NCBI RefSeq assembly: GCF_036373705.1
Contig: NC_089858.1
Location: 35,578,249 to 35,642,248 of the forward strand
Source: Amia ocellicauda
Lineage: Eukaryota > Chordata > Actinopteri > Amiiformes > Amiidae
Direction: 5' to 3'
DNA: 64,000 nucleotides
The translations under genes were made by a program, and so were the position numbers. The notes below the pieces were generated by a model that saw only the letters and a list, made by a program, of their open reading frames with translations, searched no databases and was not told where the DNA came from. The first letter of the stretch is position 1; every line of letters starts with the position of its first letter. Below are positions 39,501 through 51,297 of the stretch, piece after piece.

Positions 39501-41031
39501 TTAAAATATACGCTGGAAAGTTTTTCACCTTTTTAAGGCAATTATCAACGGATTTTAAGTGTATCTTGTTTGGACCTGTTACTTTTATGCAAGTATACGA
39601 ACTTCTAAAATGCACCCTTGGCGAGTGTTTGACAGAGACTGTGATTGGCCGGGACAGCGTTCTAATCGGCCGGCCGCGCGCCCTCCTGCGGGCCACACCC
39701 AGAATACTGCGCCTCGTCTCGCGCCCGGCCGCGCGGCTCGCACATGCCCGTCGCACCCCTGACCGACCTCGCGCAACATAGGGTAAGGTAAAGCATGTGC
39801 ATTTTGCACGTGTTCTTTCTTAGCTCCTGCGTTACAAAAACGGGTGGCTGACGACGGCGATGTTCGAGGAGATCGACAGTTTGGTTTTGGCTCCCTTCCA
39901 AAGAAATAACACTTTTGCGGTCAGCGCTGCGCAGTCCCACAGGAGCACCAGAGGGGGGGCTGCACAGACGCGGTGTGCGCGGGGGCGGGTGCAGTCGGCT
40001 GTGACTGCAGTGCCTGTTAAGTTTTATCGAGCAGGGAGATCCCGCACAGTCGAGATGCGGCATTCAAACTCGGGTATCATTTTTAACGTCTAACACGACG
40101 GGGTGTGTTCAGTATTCATACACTTCAGATCACCCGAAGCCCCTACATCGGCAGTCGTTTTGACATGCTGTGCCCTCCCACCCCTGTACTCCCTCAGAGC
40201 TCCCCGGCCACTCTATCGGGGGCCCAAAATACGTGGTCGGAATTTCTAGAAGCACAGCGACAGTACTGGTTGCGACCGCGTTACCTGGGATGCTTGCATG
40301 GAGACCTGCATCTCCTGCACCTCCTCCTCGTGCACTTTCCTGAGGAAGGCGATCTCGTCCAGCAGCGACTCCACCTTCTTCTCCAGCTCCAGGCGGGCGA
40401 GGGTGGCGTCGTCCACGTCCTTTCGGTAGCCCTTGAGCGTGCCCTCCGCCTCCTCCCGCAGCCGCGTCTCCTCCTCCAGCTTCTCCCGGACGCGCTCCAG
40501 CGCCTCGCTCATCTGCGCGCAGTCCTGGTGCATCTGGCTCTTCTCGTGGCTCAGCTCCTCCACGCGGCTGCGCAGCTCGCGGATCTCCTGCTCGTAGAGC
40601 TCGTGCAGGCGCGAGGGCTCGGCCTGGCGCCGGCGCAGCAGGGTCACCTCGGCCTCCAGCAGCTTGTTCTGCTGCTCCAGCTGGTGCACCTTCTCGATGA
40701 ACGTCACGAAGCGGTCGTTGAGCCCCTGCAGCTGCTCCTTCTCGTTGGTGCGGATGATCTTGAGCTCGTTGGTGACGGCCGTGGACTGAGACAGGTCGAA
40801 GCTCTCGGACACGGAGGAGTAGGCGCTCCTGCCGGTGCCGATCTTGCGGTAGGAGGAGGAGGAGACGGCAGAGGACGAGCCATAGCTGCGGTGGTGCGGA
40901 GCCGGGGCGGAGCGGTACCCGGAGATCCTGGACGGGCTGCTGCCGACCGAGATGCGGGAGGAAACTCGAGGAGCGTCGCCGAATATCTTCCGATAGGAGC
41001 TGGATGAGTAGATGTCACTGGAGAAACTCAT
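36244..41031 (-). CDS. ina: Alpha-internexin-type neuronal intermediate filament protein (502 aa, four exons)
   Basis: Type IV intermediate filament subunit of neuronal axons. Exons 40285-41031, 37158-37475, 36765-36889 and 36244-36562 join in phase and give 502 residues. The head starts [19 protein letters not shown], close to internexin (MSFGSE..SSSSYRKVFGD), then [20 protein letters not shown], the rod start. The rod ends with the conserved [20 protein letters not shown] and [11 protein letters not shown]. The tail is a Glu/Asp-rich segment, as in NEFL and internexins, ending KPATKTSKS. Fish orthologue-type proteins have been called gefiltin. NEFL is the alternative, but the head and rod start favour internexin. 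A TATA box is at 41149-41156. Confidence 0.9.
36765..36889 (-). CDS. ina: ina coding exon 3 (coil 2B end)
   Basis: 125 bp, the length conserved in neurofilament-type genes. [20 protein letters not shown], then the rod-end helix motif. Acceptor CGTAG, donor GTACGG. Confidence 0.93.
37158..37475 (-). CDS. ina: ina coding exon 2 (coil 2)
   Basis: 318 bp, 106 codons from [20 protein letters not shown] to AGETRELQ. Acceptor GGCCAG, donor GTGAGG. Contains the IF-typical [12 protein letters not shown] and AEEWYKSKF. Confidence 0.93.
38500..38689. mobile_element. hAT-like MITE, 190 bp, with 8-bp TSD (ina intron 1)
   Basis: Perfect 8-bp direct repeats CCTTAGCC at 38492-38499 and 38690-38697 flank a palindromic element. 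Ends CAGGGGTTTTCAAACC and CAGTGGTTTTCAAAAC (reversed); the arms share GTCCTGGAGTACCCCCTGCC. 8-bp TSDs with CAG-type ends are a hAT hallmark. No coding capacity. Confidence 0.85.
39600..40030. promoter_or_regulatory. CpG-dense segment in ina intron 1
   Basis: Strongly CpG-rich, unlike its AT-rich flanks. GATTGGCC (inverted CCAAT) at 39641-39648, followed by GC-rich sequence and, on the plus strand, a GTAAGG donor-like site at 39781-39786. It could be an extension of the exon-1 CpG island or a second promoter. No conserved frame supports a coding exon. Confidence 0.35.
40285..41031 (-). CDS. ina: ina coding exon 1 (head, coil 1)
   Basis: 747 bp, 249 codons; Ser/Tyr/Arg-rich head of about 90 residues followed by coil 1A/1B heptads and the [20 protein letters not shown] block. 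Donor GTAACG after VSMQASQ. Confidence 0.93.
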
Positions 41032-41099
41032 GGTTGCGGTTTTTCTGTCTCCCTGTCGCTGCTGTCTGTGCCCGCCGGTGCTCCTGGGAGTGAGTGGGA

Positions 41100-41170
41100 G
41101 TGAGACGGAATGGAGGAGAGATGCCAATGCGGTCCTGTGGCTCAGGTGCTTTTATAGCCCAACACCGGCA
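41100..41170 (-). promoter_or_regulatory. ina: ina core promoter with TATA box
   Basis: TATAAAAG on the minus strand at 41149-41156, about 120 bp before the ATG. Implies a start near 41120-41125 and a 5' UTR of about 90 nt. Confidence 0.65.
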
Positions 41171-43984
41171 GCGTCATCTGACGGGCAGAAGGCGGCGCAG
41201 ACGGGCAAACCTGCAAACATCTGCAAAAAAGCCCAGGTCCCCTGAGAAAGGGAGGGAGGGGGCACAAATCACCACACACTTTTTTCCCCCTCATCATCGC
41301 ATCCCTCTTTTTCTCCACGTTGTTGATGCAGCAACCAAAATGCAATGCAATTATATCGCGAAATGTTGCCATCTCACTTCTCTAATCATTCATAGCAGCA
41401 ATACAGCAAAACTATATAGGCTATTGTGAATCGTGGAACCATTGTATGAAGCACCTAACGAAATAGACCAACACCCAACCAAGCTTGTCATCACTAAACA
41501 GATTTCTTACTGGTATGATTTCTATAACTCTTGTAACGGTTAGGAATGATTCAAGTTAAAACAAATCCAGTTGCATTGCGTGTGGGATATAGTGTAGGTC
41601 GGCACTTAAATTCAACATGCATTCAACCCTATTTAATGTTATTCGAATCATTCCCTAGCATGACAGCACACGCTAATGAGTTAATGTGATCAAATCGAGA
41701 AGTAGCTTGTGACTGAGCAGGGTTACCCTCCGTTGATTTTACTACAAAGGTGTGCCGACTGGAGTACCGTACAACTCGTTGTATGTGAAGTTCACAGTAA
41801 TTGGCCGTTGAACTAGCCAATGTGCGTTACGGGGCAGAAGGACTTGACGGGGCAATGAACACTATACGGTGATATTGCAGCTTCCCCAGAAAGGGCGTTA
41901 TAAAATATATGTATGCATATATTTTAGTGGCAGCCAAAAAAAGTTTATAAATGAAAAGAGGTTGAACAAGATGCAGTGTGGGGACTTCAACTCGGATTTA
42001 ATGTAAGTACAAAGTTTTTTATATTCATATTTTGAGGTTCAGATGGTTCTGCAATTGGCCGTTAATATTACAAGGGGTATTTGAAGTGTGGAGATGTGTA
42101 GTGCAATATCACTGCAATGCATGGGCTCAGCCATGCCTGATTGCCGAGTTTCTGCATTTATTCCAGCCTAGATGGTCTCAGGGAGCCCACGCCTAGAGAA
42201 GGAGGTCAGGTGTTCGTGTTTCAGCTTTGGGTTGGGGCCCCAAACACTAATTGTACAGTAAAACATTGTGAAGTATCGCAGTCCAGACAGAATATACCCG
42301 TTTTATTGCTGTCAAGTAGAAAACATAAATCGATAAAGGAGGGTGGGGGAGGGGGATGCATCGCCTCTGTGAGAGCTGAGCTGGAGCGACGCGGATTTTA
42401 AAGATTGCAGACAACGGCGTGGCTTTTCTGGAGAGATGTTAATCAGAGCTAAAACACTTCACTGCAAGGAATAGGACCGTTTCCGTATTTATCACGAACA
42501 CTTTCCTGTTAGACTTTACTGCAGTTTTTATATTTTTTTATGTGTATTTTATTCAAATAATCGCGCCCCCACCCCACCCCTATCACTGCAATACCCGCAT
42601 ATGAAATAAGAGGCTGTGCTGACAGGTCCGTGGTCCTGCGTGCTTTGCAGTGAATTAATTAAAGCATGGTGGAGCGTCTGCGGGAGAGAGAGATAGAGAG
42701 AGGGAGGTCAGTGTGTGTAGATTTGGTGGGAGGCAGGGTGAGTGATTGAAGGTCGCCTACAGTTTATTTTTTTAATATAGCTTATTTCGTTGTTAGTTAG
42801 TTGAAATGAAATGCCCTCCTCTGCTACTTTGTCGTTGTCCCGTGTTGACCAGAGATGCTTGTCGGATGTTTTTCCAGGGATTGTAATTTTTTATACCAGC
42901 AGTGGCTCATGAAAAAAACATTGCTCTTTCAAAATCTGACGTCACGGCTTCATATTTTAACTGAAAAGACACAAGACGGAGACAGGATAAAAATATATGT
43001 AAAATAAAGTAAAATATAAACAAGTGTATATGCTTAAGATAATAAATAATAGAGAAATAACAACAAAATAATATCGCCTCTTTACCAGCAACCAGCACAC
43101 AAAGCTGTATTTATTGCAAATGTTTAAGAAGGATTTGAGGTTAAAGCAAAAAGGTTTTACTAAAGCAACTTTAGAGAATAATGAAAAGCCTAGATATTGC
43201 AAAGGATTTCTGTTTCATTCTTAAAGGTTTTGTTTAATACTGCTGTATTCGTCTTCATTTAACGCATCAATTTTATTCCAGTGGCTACCAATAGTAGCAC
43301 CATCCTGTTACAATTGTGCGACAAAGGCAGATATTTTATACTAGACACGTGGCATATTTCCAGATGAGGGGAGGTGCGGGGGTGGGGGGGTTAAAACCGT
43401 CTTCTTGCTTTCCTGAAGGACTTTTCAACTCACCTATCTATAGGGCACGGTAAAATGATTGCACCGCAAAATCTGACACCTGTTTAAAATTCAAAATATT
43501 AATATCGCCATAATAAATACATTTCTAAACGAGAAGAAGAGATGAAAAGGGCGTAGATGGCGATGCATGAGTTGCATTGTAAACGCGAGTTAACGTTGCA
43601 AATTACGGCAGCAGGAGAGTGTGACTTCAGCTCTTATTGCTTTTTGGTGAATTTATGCGATGCTGTCCGTGCGCCACTGCAGTCGCCGCACAGGGAGCGG
43701 CGGATCGAAGGTCGTTTGACTGGCCGCTCAGACTGCCTGTCTCATCGACCCGGGACTCGAGCCCAGCAATCGACCGCTTCCCCGCTGGCCCTCGGGGGCC
43801 ACAGTGAGGGCTGAGGGACAGGGAGGGCGGGGTGAGAGCTGTGTTGAGCTCAGAGACAGGAGGGAGGGAGCGCTCTCCGTGGTGCTGAACTCACGCCCCT
43901 CACCCTCTGAGGAAAATATGGTTTATGGTATTTTACTGATACACAGGCCTTTGAAAACAAACTGCATTCAGCCTTTTATTATTA
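41171..43984. other. ina: Upstream region of ina, no gene supported
   Basis: AT-rich intergenic DNA with a moderately GC-rich patch at 43640-43920. No splice-bounded open frame or RNA gene was recognised. Neuronal enhancers of ina may lie here but none can be pointed out. Confidence 0.35.
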
Positions 43985-44255
43985 ATTATTATTATTATTT
44001 ATTTCTTAGCAGATGCCCTTATCCAGGGCGACTTACAAAATATAAGCGCAATACAAAGTGCAAAAATACAGTGCAGTTCAAGTCATAAAACATTACAAAT
44101 TTAAATGTACATAATACAGTGCAATTCAAAGCATAATACACGTTCCAATTTACACAATATACAAGGTCTTACATCCTGGATTGTAAAAGCCGAGTGCAGA
44201 CAAGATGTTAGGTCACAGTCAAGGGCCACGGGAAAGGCAGCATAGGGGAAATCAA
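43985..44255 (-). mobile_element. L2-like LINE 3' end fragment
   Basis: Plus-strand TTAGCAGATGCCCTTATCCA + GGGCGACTTACAAAATATAA is the reverse complement of the L2 tail seen near 14080. Sequence matching 13890-14110 continues to GGTCACAGTCAAGGGCCACG near 44212-44231, so about 270 bp of a minus-strand copy remains. Confidence 0.75.
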
Positions 44256-45253
44256 AATAATACGAGTACTAGTAACGCAAGGCAAGTAGTGTGATAAAAC
44301 ATTGTAAAGTGCTATCTTTTATGAGGCCACCAGCGCCGAAGATCAGTTTAATTTCAAAATCAACTTCAACTTTTTTTTTTGGTGTAGTTTTTTTTAACAG
44401 GGACCACAGGATACTAATGCTGCTGTATTTGCTGACGATATTATGTGCTAAATCCACTGCTACCACTAAAACATCAGTTATAATAATAATAATCATAATC
44501 ATAATAATAACTCGAATTTAAAGTATCTTAATGTACAATGTCTTCATGTGGTGTAAATCAGGTTCCCATCACTGACAACTACACTGCACTACAGTATATT
44601 ACAGCCTTATCTTTGACTCATATAGTGGGCCTGTATCTTCTCATTTTACCCCTTCAATGGTCTCTGTGTTTTTCAGTCAGTGTGTGTGTGTGTGTGTGTG
44701 TGTGTGTAAGGTGTGTGTGTGTGTTTGCTTCTGAATAGGCCAGGATACAGTGAACACAGCGGGAGACAGCAGGGCTCCACCCGTATAACCAGGGCTCTCC
44801 TGTCAGGACAGTCGCAGTGGTTTTCTGCACAAGGCCAGTGCTGCAGCAGGAGGCGGAGGGGAGGATAACCATGACTTTGCAGGGAACCATTACTTTATCT
44901 ACAGAGGTGATGCATTGGAGCCTTATGTAATTATATTTAAAAAGAAATCCATTTGCGATTATTCCATTTGTGGTGTTGCCAGTAGAGACTGTCCTGGTTA
45001 CGACAGAGGAAACGGGGACAGGAATAGAGTTACCTTCACTGTTCCTGTAAGCAAAATTTATCAGACAAAGTTTTTTAAATTTTGGGAGAACAGAATAAAA
45101 GTATAACAGAACAGAAAAGGGAAAAGTTTAATTTAAGCACTTTCTTAAAAGACATAAGACTTAAGATACATCATATTTTTACCACATTATTAACATGATG
45201 TAAAAAACACCTTAATTACACTTGGGACTATTCCCATTGTCATTCCCATTCCC

Positions 45254-45309
<56 letters not shown>

Positions 45310-45935
45310 ATTATGAACATGCCTGATATTATACAACAGCTACTAACATACTTATTTTTACAATTATTACAGACACATACTTCTCCTAACCTAAACTATA
45401 CTATTACTACATTGATTACAAACTATCACTGTTATAAACCTGCATCCCGCCATAAATATAATACATATCTATGACACAAAAAGTACTCACATGAAAAGTA
45501 TCTTCAGAAACGTTACATTCTAGTTTTATCTGTTTAGTGGTAGCAGTGGAGTTAGCACACTCTGTTCTACACATGTTCTGTATTGTACCCTTTTAATTGT
45601 GTATGTGTGCAGCTGTAAATTATAATATAATAAATAATACAATATAATAAATCCTATACATCATTATATTGGTTTTATATACTTAAATATTATCATCAGC
45701 CTTTATGTCTGGTCTCCTTTCCATCTTTTATGTAGTCTTCTGGGTCTTTTTTAATCTCTTGAGATCCATTCTATCGCTTCTTTTGTCCATCTTTGGCCTG
45801 TTTGTTTTGCAGTGTTTTCTCAGCCCATTGCACTTTTAACATTTTCATATACACACATGGGCCATTCTCCCATGTTACAAAAGAGTTAAAAATGGGGCAT
45901 ATCATTCTCTGTTATATCCTTGTGTTTTATAATTA
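44256..45935. other. Gene-free stretch with microsatellites
   Basis: (GT)n at 44681-44722 and (AAT)n at 45256-45306. No exon supported. Confidence 0.45.
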
Positions 45936-46072
45936 CAGTTGTTCTCAATTGATTTGACATGTTTCTGCTCTCAAAACAGTTAACATAGCCATTAAAACAT
46001 TTTGCAAAACAGCCCAATTCCATTGCTGCTTTCTTTTCAGATAACATCTTTATAAAAATATACATATATATA

Positions 46073-47595
46073 CAGTACTGTGCAAAAGTTTTAGGCAGGT
46101 GTGAAAAAATGCTGTAAAGTAAGAATGCTTTCAAAAATAGACGTTAATAGATTATATTAATCAATTCACTAAATGCAAAGTGAGTGAACAGAAGAAAAAA
46201 CACCCTTTGCCTTCAAAACAGCATCAATTCTTCTAGGTATATTTGCACAAAGTCAGTGATTTCGTAGGCATATAGTCAGGTGTATGATTAAACAATTATA
46301 CCAAACAGGTGCTAATGATCATCAATTCAATATGTAGGTTGAAACAATCATTTACTGAAACACAAACCGCTGTGTAGGAGGAATAAAACTGGGTGAGGAA
46401 CAGCCAAACTCAGCTAACAAGGTGAGGTTGCTGAAGACAGTTTACTGTCAAAAGTCATAAACCATGGCATGACTGAGCATAGCAACAAGACACAAGGTAG
46501 TTCTACTGCATCAGCAAGGTCTCTCCCAGGCAGACAGGGGTTTCCAGATGTGCTGTCCAAGCTCTTTTGAAGAAGCACAAAGAAACAGGCAACGTTGAGG
46601 ACCATAGATGCAGTGGTCGGCCATGGAAACTTACTGCAGCAGATGAAAGACGCATCATGCTTACTTCCCTTCGCAGTCGGAAGATGTCCAGCAGTGCCAT
46701 CAGCTCAGAATTGGCAGAAAACAGTGGGACCCTGGTACACCCATCTACTGTCCGGGGAGTCTGGTCAGAAGTGACCTTCATGGAAGACTTGCAGCCAAAA
46801 AGCCACACCTCCAACGTGAAAACAAGGCCAAGCGACTCAACTATGCACGAAAACTCAGGAACTGGGGTGCAGAAAAATTGCAGCAGGTGCTCTGGACTGA
46901 TGAGGAAAAATGTGAAATATCTGTCTGTAGCAGAAGGCAGTTTGTTCACCGAAGGGCTGGAGAGCGATACACGAATGAGTGTCTGCAGGCAACTGTGAAG
47001 CATGGTGGAGGTTCCTTGCAAGTTTGGGCTGCATTTCTGCAAATGGAGTTGGGGATTTGGTCAGAATTAATGGTCTCCTCAATGCTGAGAAGTTCAGGCA
47101 GATACTTATCCATCATGCAATACCATCAGGGAGGCATCTGATTGATCCCAAATGTATTCTGCAGCATGACAACGACCCCAAACATACAGCGACAGTCATT
47201 AAGAACTATCTTCAGCGTAAAGAAGAACAAGGAGTCCTGGAAGTGACGGTTTGGCCCCCACAGAGCCCTGATCTCAACATCATCGAGTCTGTCTGGGATG
47301 ACATGAAGAGAGAGAAGCAACTGAGGCTGCCTAAATCCACAGAAGAACTGTGGTCAGTTCTCCAAGATGTTTGGGCCAACCTACCTGCCGAGTTCCTTCA
47401 AAAACTGTGTGCAAGTGTACCTAGAAGGCAAAGGGTGGTCACACCAAATACGGATTTGATTTAGATTTTTCTTCTGCTCACTCACTTTGCATTTAGTTAA
47501 TTGATAAATATAATCTATTAACATGTCTATTTTTGAAAGCATTCTTACTTTACAGCATTTTTTCCACACGTGCCTAAAACTTGTGCACAGTACTG
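46073..47595 (+). mobile_element. Tc1-like element with long terminal repeats (1523 bp), nested
   Basis: Starts CAGTACTGTGCAAAAGTTTT and ends with the complement (AACTTGTGCACAGTACTG). The inverted repeats extend about 80 bp (to the AAAGTAAGAATGCTTTCAAAAATAG block and beyond). TA flanks at 46071-46072 and 47596-47597. Confidence 0.93.
46440..47464 (+). pseudogene. Tc1-type transposase, several frameshifts
   Basis: Fragments in three frames: RCSGRPWKLTAADERRIMLT (hook and second HTH), VLWTDEEKCEI (first Asp), then RINGLLNAEKFRQILIHHAI, LQHDNDPKHTA (second Asp), and PPQSPDLNIIESVWDDMKRE (Glu), ending at 47464. Catalytic residues are readable but the frame is broken, so it is inactive. Confidence 0.88.
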
Positions 47596-48025
47596 TATAT
47601 TCATCAAAACTACAGAAATGTAATCTATTGATTGGATAACATATGCAGGTATAACCACACAGGAATACTAATGGTAAAACAAATTTTCGTAAAGTTCCAC
47701 AATCCTAATTTTTTTGTTAAGTTTTTCCATGATGTGTGGAAATGTTTTTCTTTACTGTAAGCAAAATGGCAGTTCCTCACAATTTTGGAAATACAATATG
47801 TAATATTTCACAGTTTCGTATGTGGTAGGTTTTCAATTTTGCTACATCTGAGATTTTTTTACATGTTTGTCTGTGTGACACATATATAACTCTAAGAAGG
47901 CAGAAGTATTGATGAAGACAAGAAATTGCAATTTACTTCAAAAGTAAACCACAAACATGTTTACTGTTGTAAACAATTAATTTATTCATCCAGCCTTTTA
48001 TGTCTGTCAGTCTATGAGTATTTCA

Positions 48026-48727
48026 TCAATCTAAAAAATTGACTTCTTGAGCCATACATCGAGAGAAAAAATGGGGTGAACGTTGGCATGCATTTACCTC
48101 TATGTCTCCACAGGCCTCCTTGATGGCCTGGAGAAGTGTTACCCTCTCATGTGGGTTGTGTTCAAACACCTTCCATCTCCAGGAGGAAAATAACTCCTCA
48201 ACTGGGTTTAGAAATGGAGAGTATGGTGGAAGGAACACCATCACAAAATGTGGGTGGCTTTCAAACCACTCACGTACCAGTGCTGAATGGTGGAATCTAA
48301 CATTGTCCCAAACCACCACGAACTGCATCCATTGTGGTGGTTCCAGGGCTTGTTCTTCTTGTAGAATGAGGGTGTCACTGAGGGAACTCAAAACATTGAG
48401 GAGTCTTGCTGTATTGTATGGCCCGAGTTGGCCACTACCCCATTCATTGAGACTGCAGAACTCAACAGATGTTAATGTTGCCTTTGCATTGACCAGGGAC
48501 ATTGACCGTGGCATGCTGACCAATCAGTCTTTGATGACATGATCAATTAGAGTTGCTCTCAACTCATTTGAGATCCTTCTTCTGTACACTCTTCCTCTCC
48601 TCTCTCCTCTTCCTCTTCCTCTTCCTCTTCCTCTCCCCTCTCCCCTCTCCCCTCTCCTTTCCCCACCTACTCTAGCTCCTCTCATTTTTACACCTCGTCT
48701 TCTAACTCTTTCTCCAGGCTCCTCCAT
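48026..48727 (-). pseudogene. IS630-type DDE transposase remnant (carboxy-terminal half)
   Basis: Minus strand: a short start MEEPGERVRRRGVKMRGARV plus a simple Arg/Gly/Glu repeat, RRRISNELRATLIDHVIKD, then a frame shift into MPRSMSLVNAKATLT, VVWDNVRFHHSALVREWFES (second catalytic Asp), and PPYSPFLNPVEELFSSW (Glu). Spacing from Asp to Glu is 35-36 residues. The helix-turn-helix and the first Asp are missing, so it is dead. It belongs to the 45936-49103 element. Confidence 0.75.
48595..48665. repeat. Pyrimidine-rich low-complexity run
   Basis: CTCTTCCTCTTCC/CTCCCCTCT repeats, about 70 bp, within the transposase remnant. Confidence 0.85.
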
Positions 48728-49103
48728 TGTTTATCAGGCTCCAGGGCTTTAGGTGACTTCTTTTATACGTAGCGAAATGCTGATTGCTGTGTGAACAATT
48801 TAGCAAGTTGCACTTCCTGTTTTGTGTGCTTTACTAACCCAGCTGACATCGATTTATTAGCAATTGAGCACTTGCTGTGTGAATTTGACAAGATGGCAAA
48901 TTGAATTGAAAGTTGGACTTTATGTAGAGTTTTATTTGTTGTGTTTGGAAAAATGGTCTGTGCATTTTTATAATTTGTGTGAAAACCAGCAAAAAGTTTC
49001 TGTTAGTTTTGCTTACTATATCAAGAGTTTAGGTTTAGGTTTAACTGTTTTGAAAACACAGACCTTGGTTTGGAGAAATGTCAATATCAATTGAGAAAAA
49101 CTG

Positions 49104-50430
49104 TATGAAATGCCTTATCTAAAGGCATCTGTATGAAAAAAGATAATCAGCCAGCTACATTTTGTGCTAGTGGCATGTTTTTACCACACCCCTAGACTTT
49201 TGATTGATTGGAACAAAAACACCAAACAGGTGAACAAAAACTAATATTATATTGTGTTCTTATATTATTATTATTATACTGTGTTTATTGTGTTCCCACC
49301 AACAGTAGGTTATTTCTAAATGCAGAATAGATGCTTTTATTTGATGCCTAATGCAATATTATATTGATTTCTTAATTTTGTATGCATACTAACAATGTAT
49401 GTAAGATGTGTATTAACTAATGCCAAGTTGGTGATCACCCTCAGTGGTACATGTTTTGGGAGAAAGACGCACATACATTGGGATACTTCAGAATCAACAT
49501 ACAGTATCAAAGAAAGAGCTGTTGAATGAAGAGCGACGTCAAAATAAATGTCAGCTATGAAAGGCCTTCCAGCGATAGGACGAGGCAGGAAGAACTCGTT
49601 TTGAAATCGACGGTTCCCGCTGAAGTTTAATGGTAATAATAATACATTGCGCTTTAGCGTCTGTTCGCCACCAGAGGGCGTCCAATGCGTGACTCATTTA
49701 CACGCTTTGGCCAACGACAGGAGCAACTCCACAGCTGCGCACTAGAGGGCGCCAGACACTGCAACTTTCCAAACCGCAACAAACCCAAACATACCTTAGA
49801 GTGCAGACAGATTAATATGAATTTACAAAGATGGTATAATAATAATAATAATAATAAAACGTATTTTTTTTTTTTTTTATTGACTAGAAGCAAATGAACA
49901 GTGACACCACTGACTGACAGAAAGCTAGCAGGTGGCTTGTGAGGCAGTAGAACCAGTGTAGTCCTGGTGGCAGTTCATCAGTGGGAACAGTGTAGCAGTG
50001 GTGCAGGTGTAGCCCAGTGGCAGTGTAGCAGTGCTGAGCTCTCCGCAGTGTGGGGGATGATTCAGGGATGGAAGTAGAGCCCCACTTCAGAGCGTCAGGT
50101 CGGACCCCAGTGACTCAGTCAGCTGGGGGCAGGCGGGAGAGCGGGAGCGTGTGGGTGTGGAGTGAAGGAGGAGGCCGGATATCGAGATAGAGAGAGAGAG
50201 AGGAGAGGAAGAGTGGCTCACACTAACAGAGAGAGAGAGAAAGGGGGTTATCATTATCATTATCATCATCAGAATAATATTGGTAACGACGGGGGAGGAG
50301 CTGGGAGCCCCTGACTGTGAGCTGGATCAGGAACAGGCCCGCCACCGGCACCCTGCCAAGGAATGAGGGAACCCTCCACTGGCATAGCAGTATGATCCAT
50401 TTTGGGGTTTTCCCTTTTTTGGAAACTGAA

Positions 50431-50434
<4 letters not shown>
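49104..50434. other. Gene-free stretch
   Basis: No exon supported apart from the motifs at 49668-49750. (AAT)n at 49837-49856 is followed by a T-run. Confidence 0.4.
49668..49750 (+). promoter_or_regulatory. Tandem CTCF-like sites with an AP-1 motif between
   Basis: CCACCAGAGGGC at 49668-49679 matches the CTCF core CCASYAGRKGGC fully, and GCACTAGAGGGC at 49739-49750 matches 11 of 12. They lie in the same orientation, 71 bp apart. TGACTCA (AP-1) is at 49690-49696. The location between ina and mxd1 would suit a boundary. Motif evidence only. Confidence 0.45.

Positions 50435-50497
<63 letters not shown>
50435..50497. repeat. (GA)n microsatellite
   Basis: About 62 bp of perfect GA repeat; it accounts for Arg-Glu and Leu-Ser open frames nearby. 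Confidence 0.97.
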
Positions 50498-50501
<4 letters not shown>

Positions 50502-50992
50502 TGAAAGGGCACTTGAGGAGGAGTGGAGTGCAGTTTTACAACAGCGGTGTTTTCCAGTGCAGTCAGTCAGCTGAGACACGAGTGAGACGTCAGTGAAGGA
50601 GTTTAGTCAGAATTGTTGCCATGGTGAATTGGAAGGATTTTTCCTGTTTGTTTTCAGTTACTTGACACAGACACATTAATACACACAGACACATTAACAC
50701 ACACATAGCTACACTCACATGTCAGTCCAGGTCATACTTATGGAATGTGTGTCGTGTAAAACAAGAACCCAATAAATAAAGCCTCTTCTGACTGCGTTAC
50801 CGTCACTACAGCCTTGTGTGGACTTGCTGGGAAGTGAAAAACCTGTGTCATCATTTCACTGTAGCCAGGGGGCAGTTTAAGGAGACTGCAACCTCACTGT
50901 TGGGTGGCTGTATACAAGCATAGTGGGAGGGGGTTGGTCGGTTGTCGTCTGTGGGGCTCCTGTGCTGTGAGGTGTCTGTGCAGGAGACCTCC

Positions 50993-50995
<3 letters not shown>

Positions 50996-51028
<33 letters not shown>

Positions 51029-51046
51029 ACACACACACACACACAC
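50996..51046. repeat. (CA)n microsatellite
   Basis: About 50 bp of CA repeat with one TA interruption. Confidence 0.95.
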
Positions 51047-51297
51047 TCCAGAGGGGAACAGAGAAAGAGAAACTTCCAGAGTGGGGTTTCCCCACTGGAT
51101 TCCGAGCCCCGAATTGAACCATTTTCTGCGTTATCTTGTCACGCACACGGCTGGGGAACACACACGTGAGGGCAGCAGTTTGGGATCCGTGCACACACTC
51201 TGTGGGCCGGCGTCACCTCCCTCTCTGTGCACGCCGCGGGACCGGAAGGGAGGCTCTCTCCTCTCAGGAAGCAAAAGCAATTGGAATGAGCGCTCAG

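Larger units (their letters stand above)
45936..49103 (-). mobile_element. IS630/Tc1-superfamily DNA transposon, split by a Tc1 insertion
   Basis: Ends CAGTTGTTCTCAATTGATTT (45936) and, reversed from 49103, CAGTTTTTCTCAATTGATAT, with further similarity to TCAAAACAGTTAA. TA flanks at 45934-45935 and 49104-49105. Remains of a transposase lie at 48026-48727. A younger Tc1 (46073-47595) sits inside; without it the element is about 1.6 kb. Confidence 0.8.

Noticed and set aside
40105-41007. 300-aa plus-strand open frame rich in Leu and His
   Set aside because: Exact antisense shadow of ina exon 1, whose coiled-coil codons give an open opposite frame.
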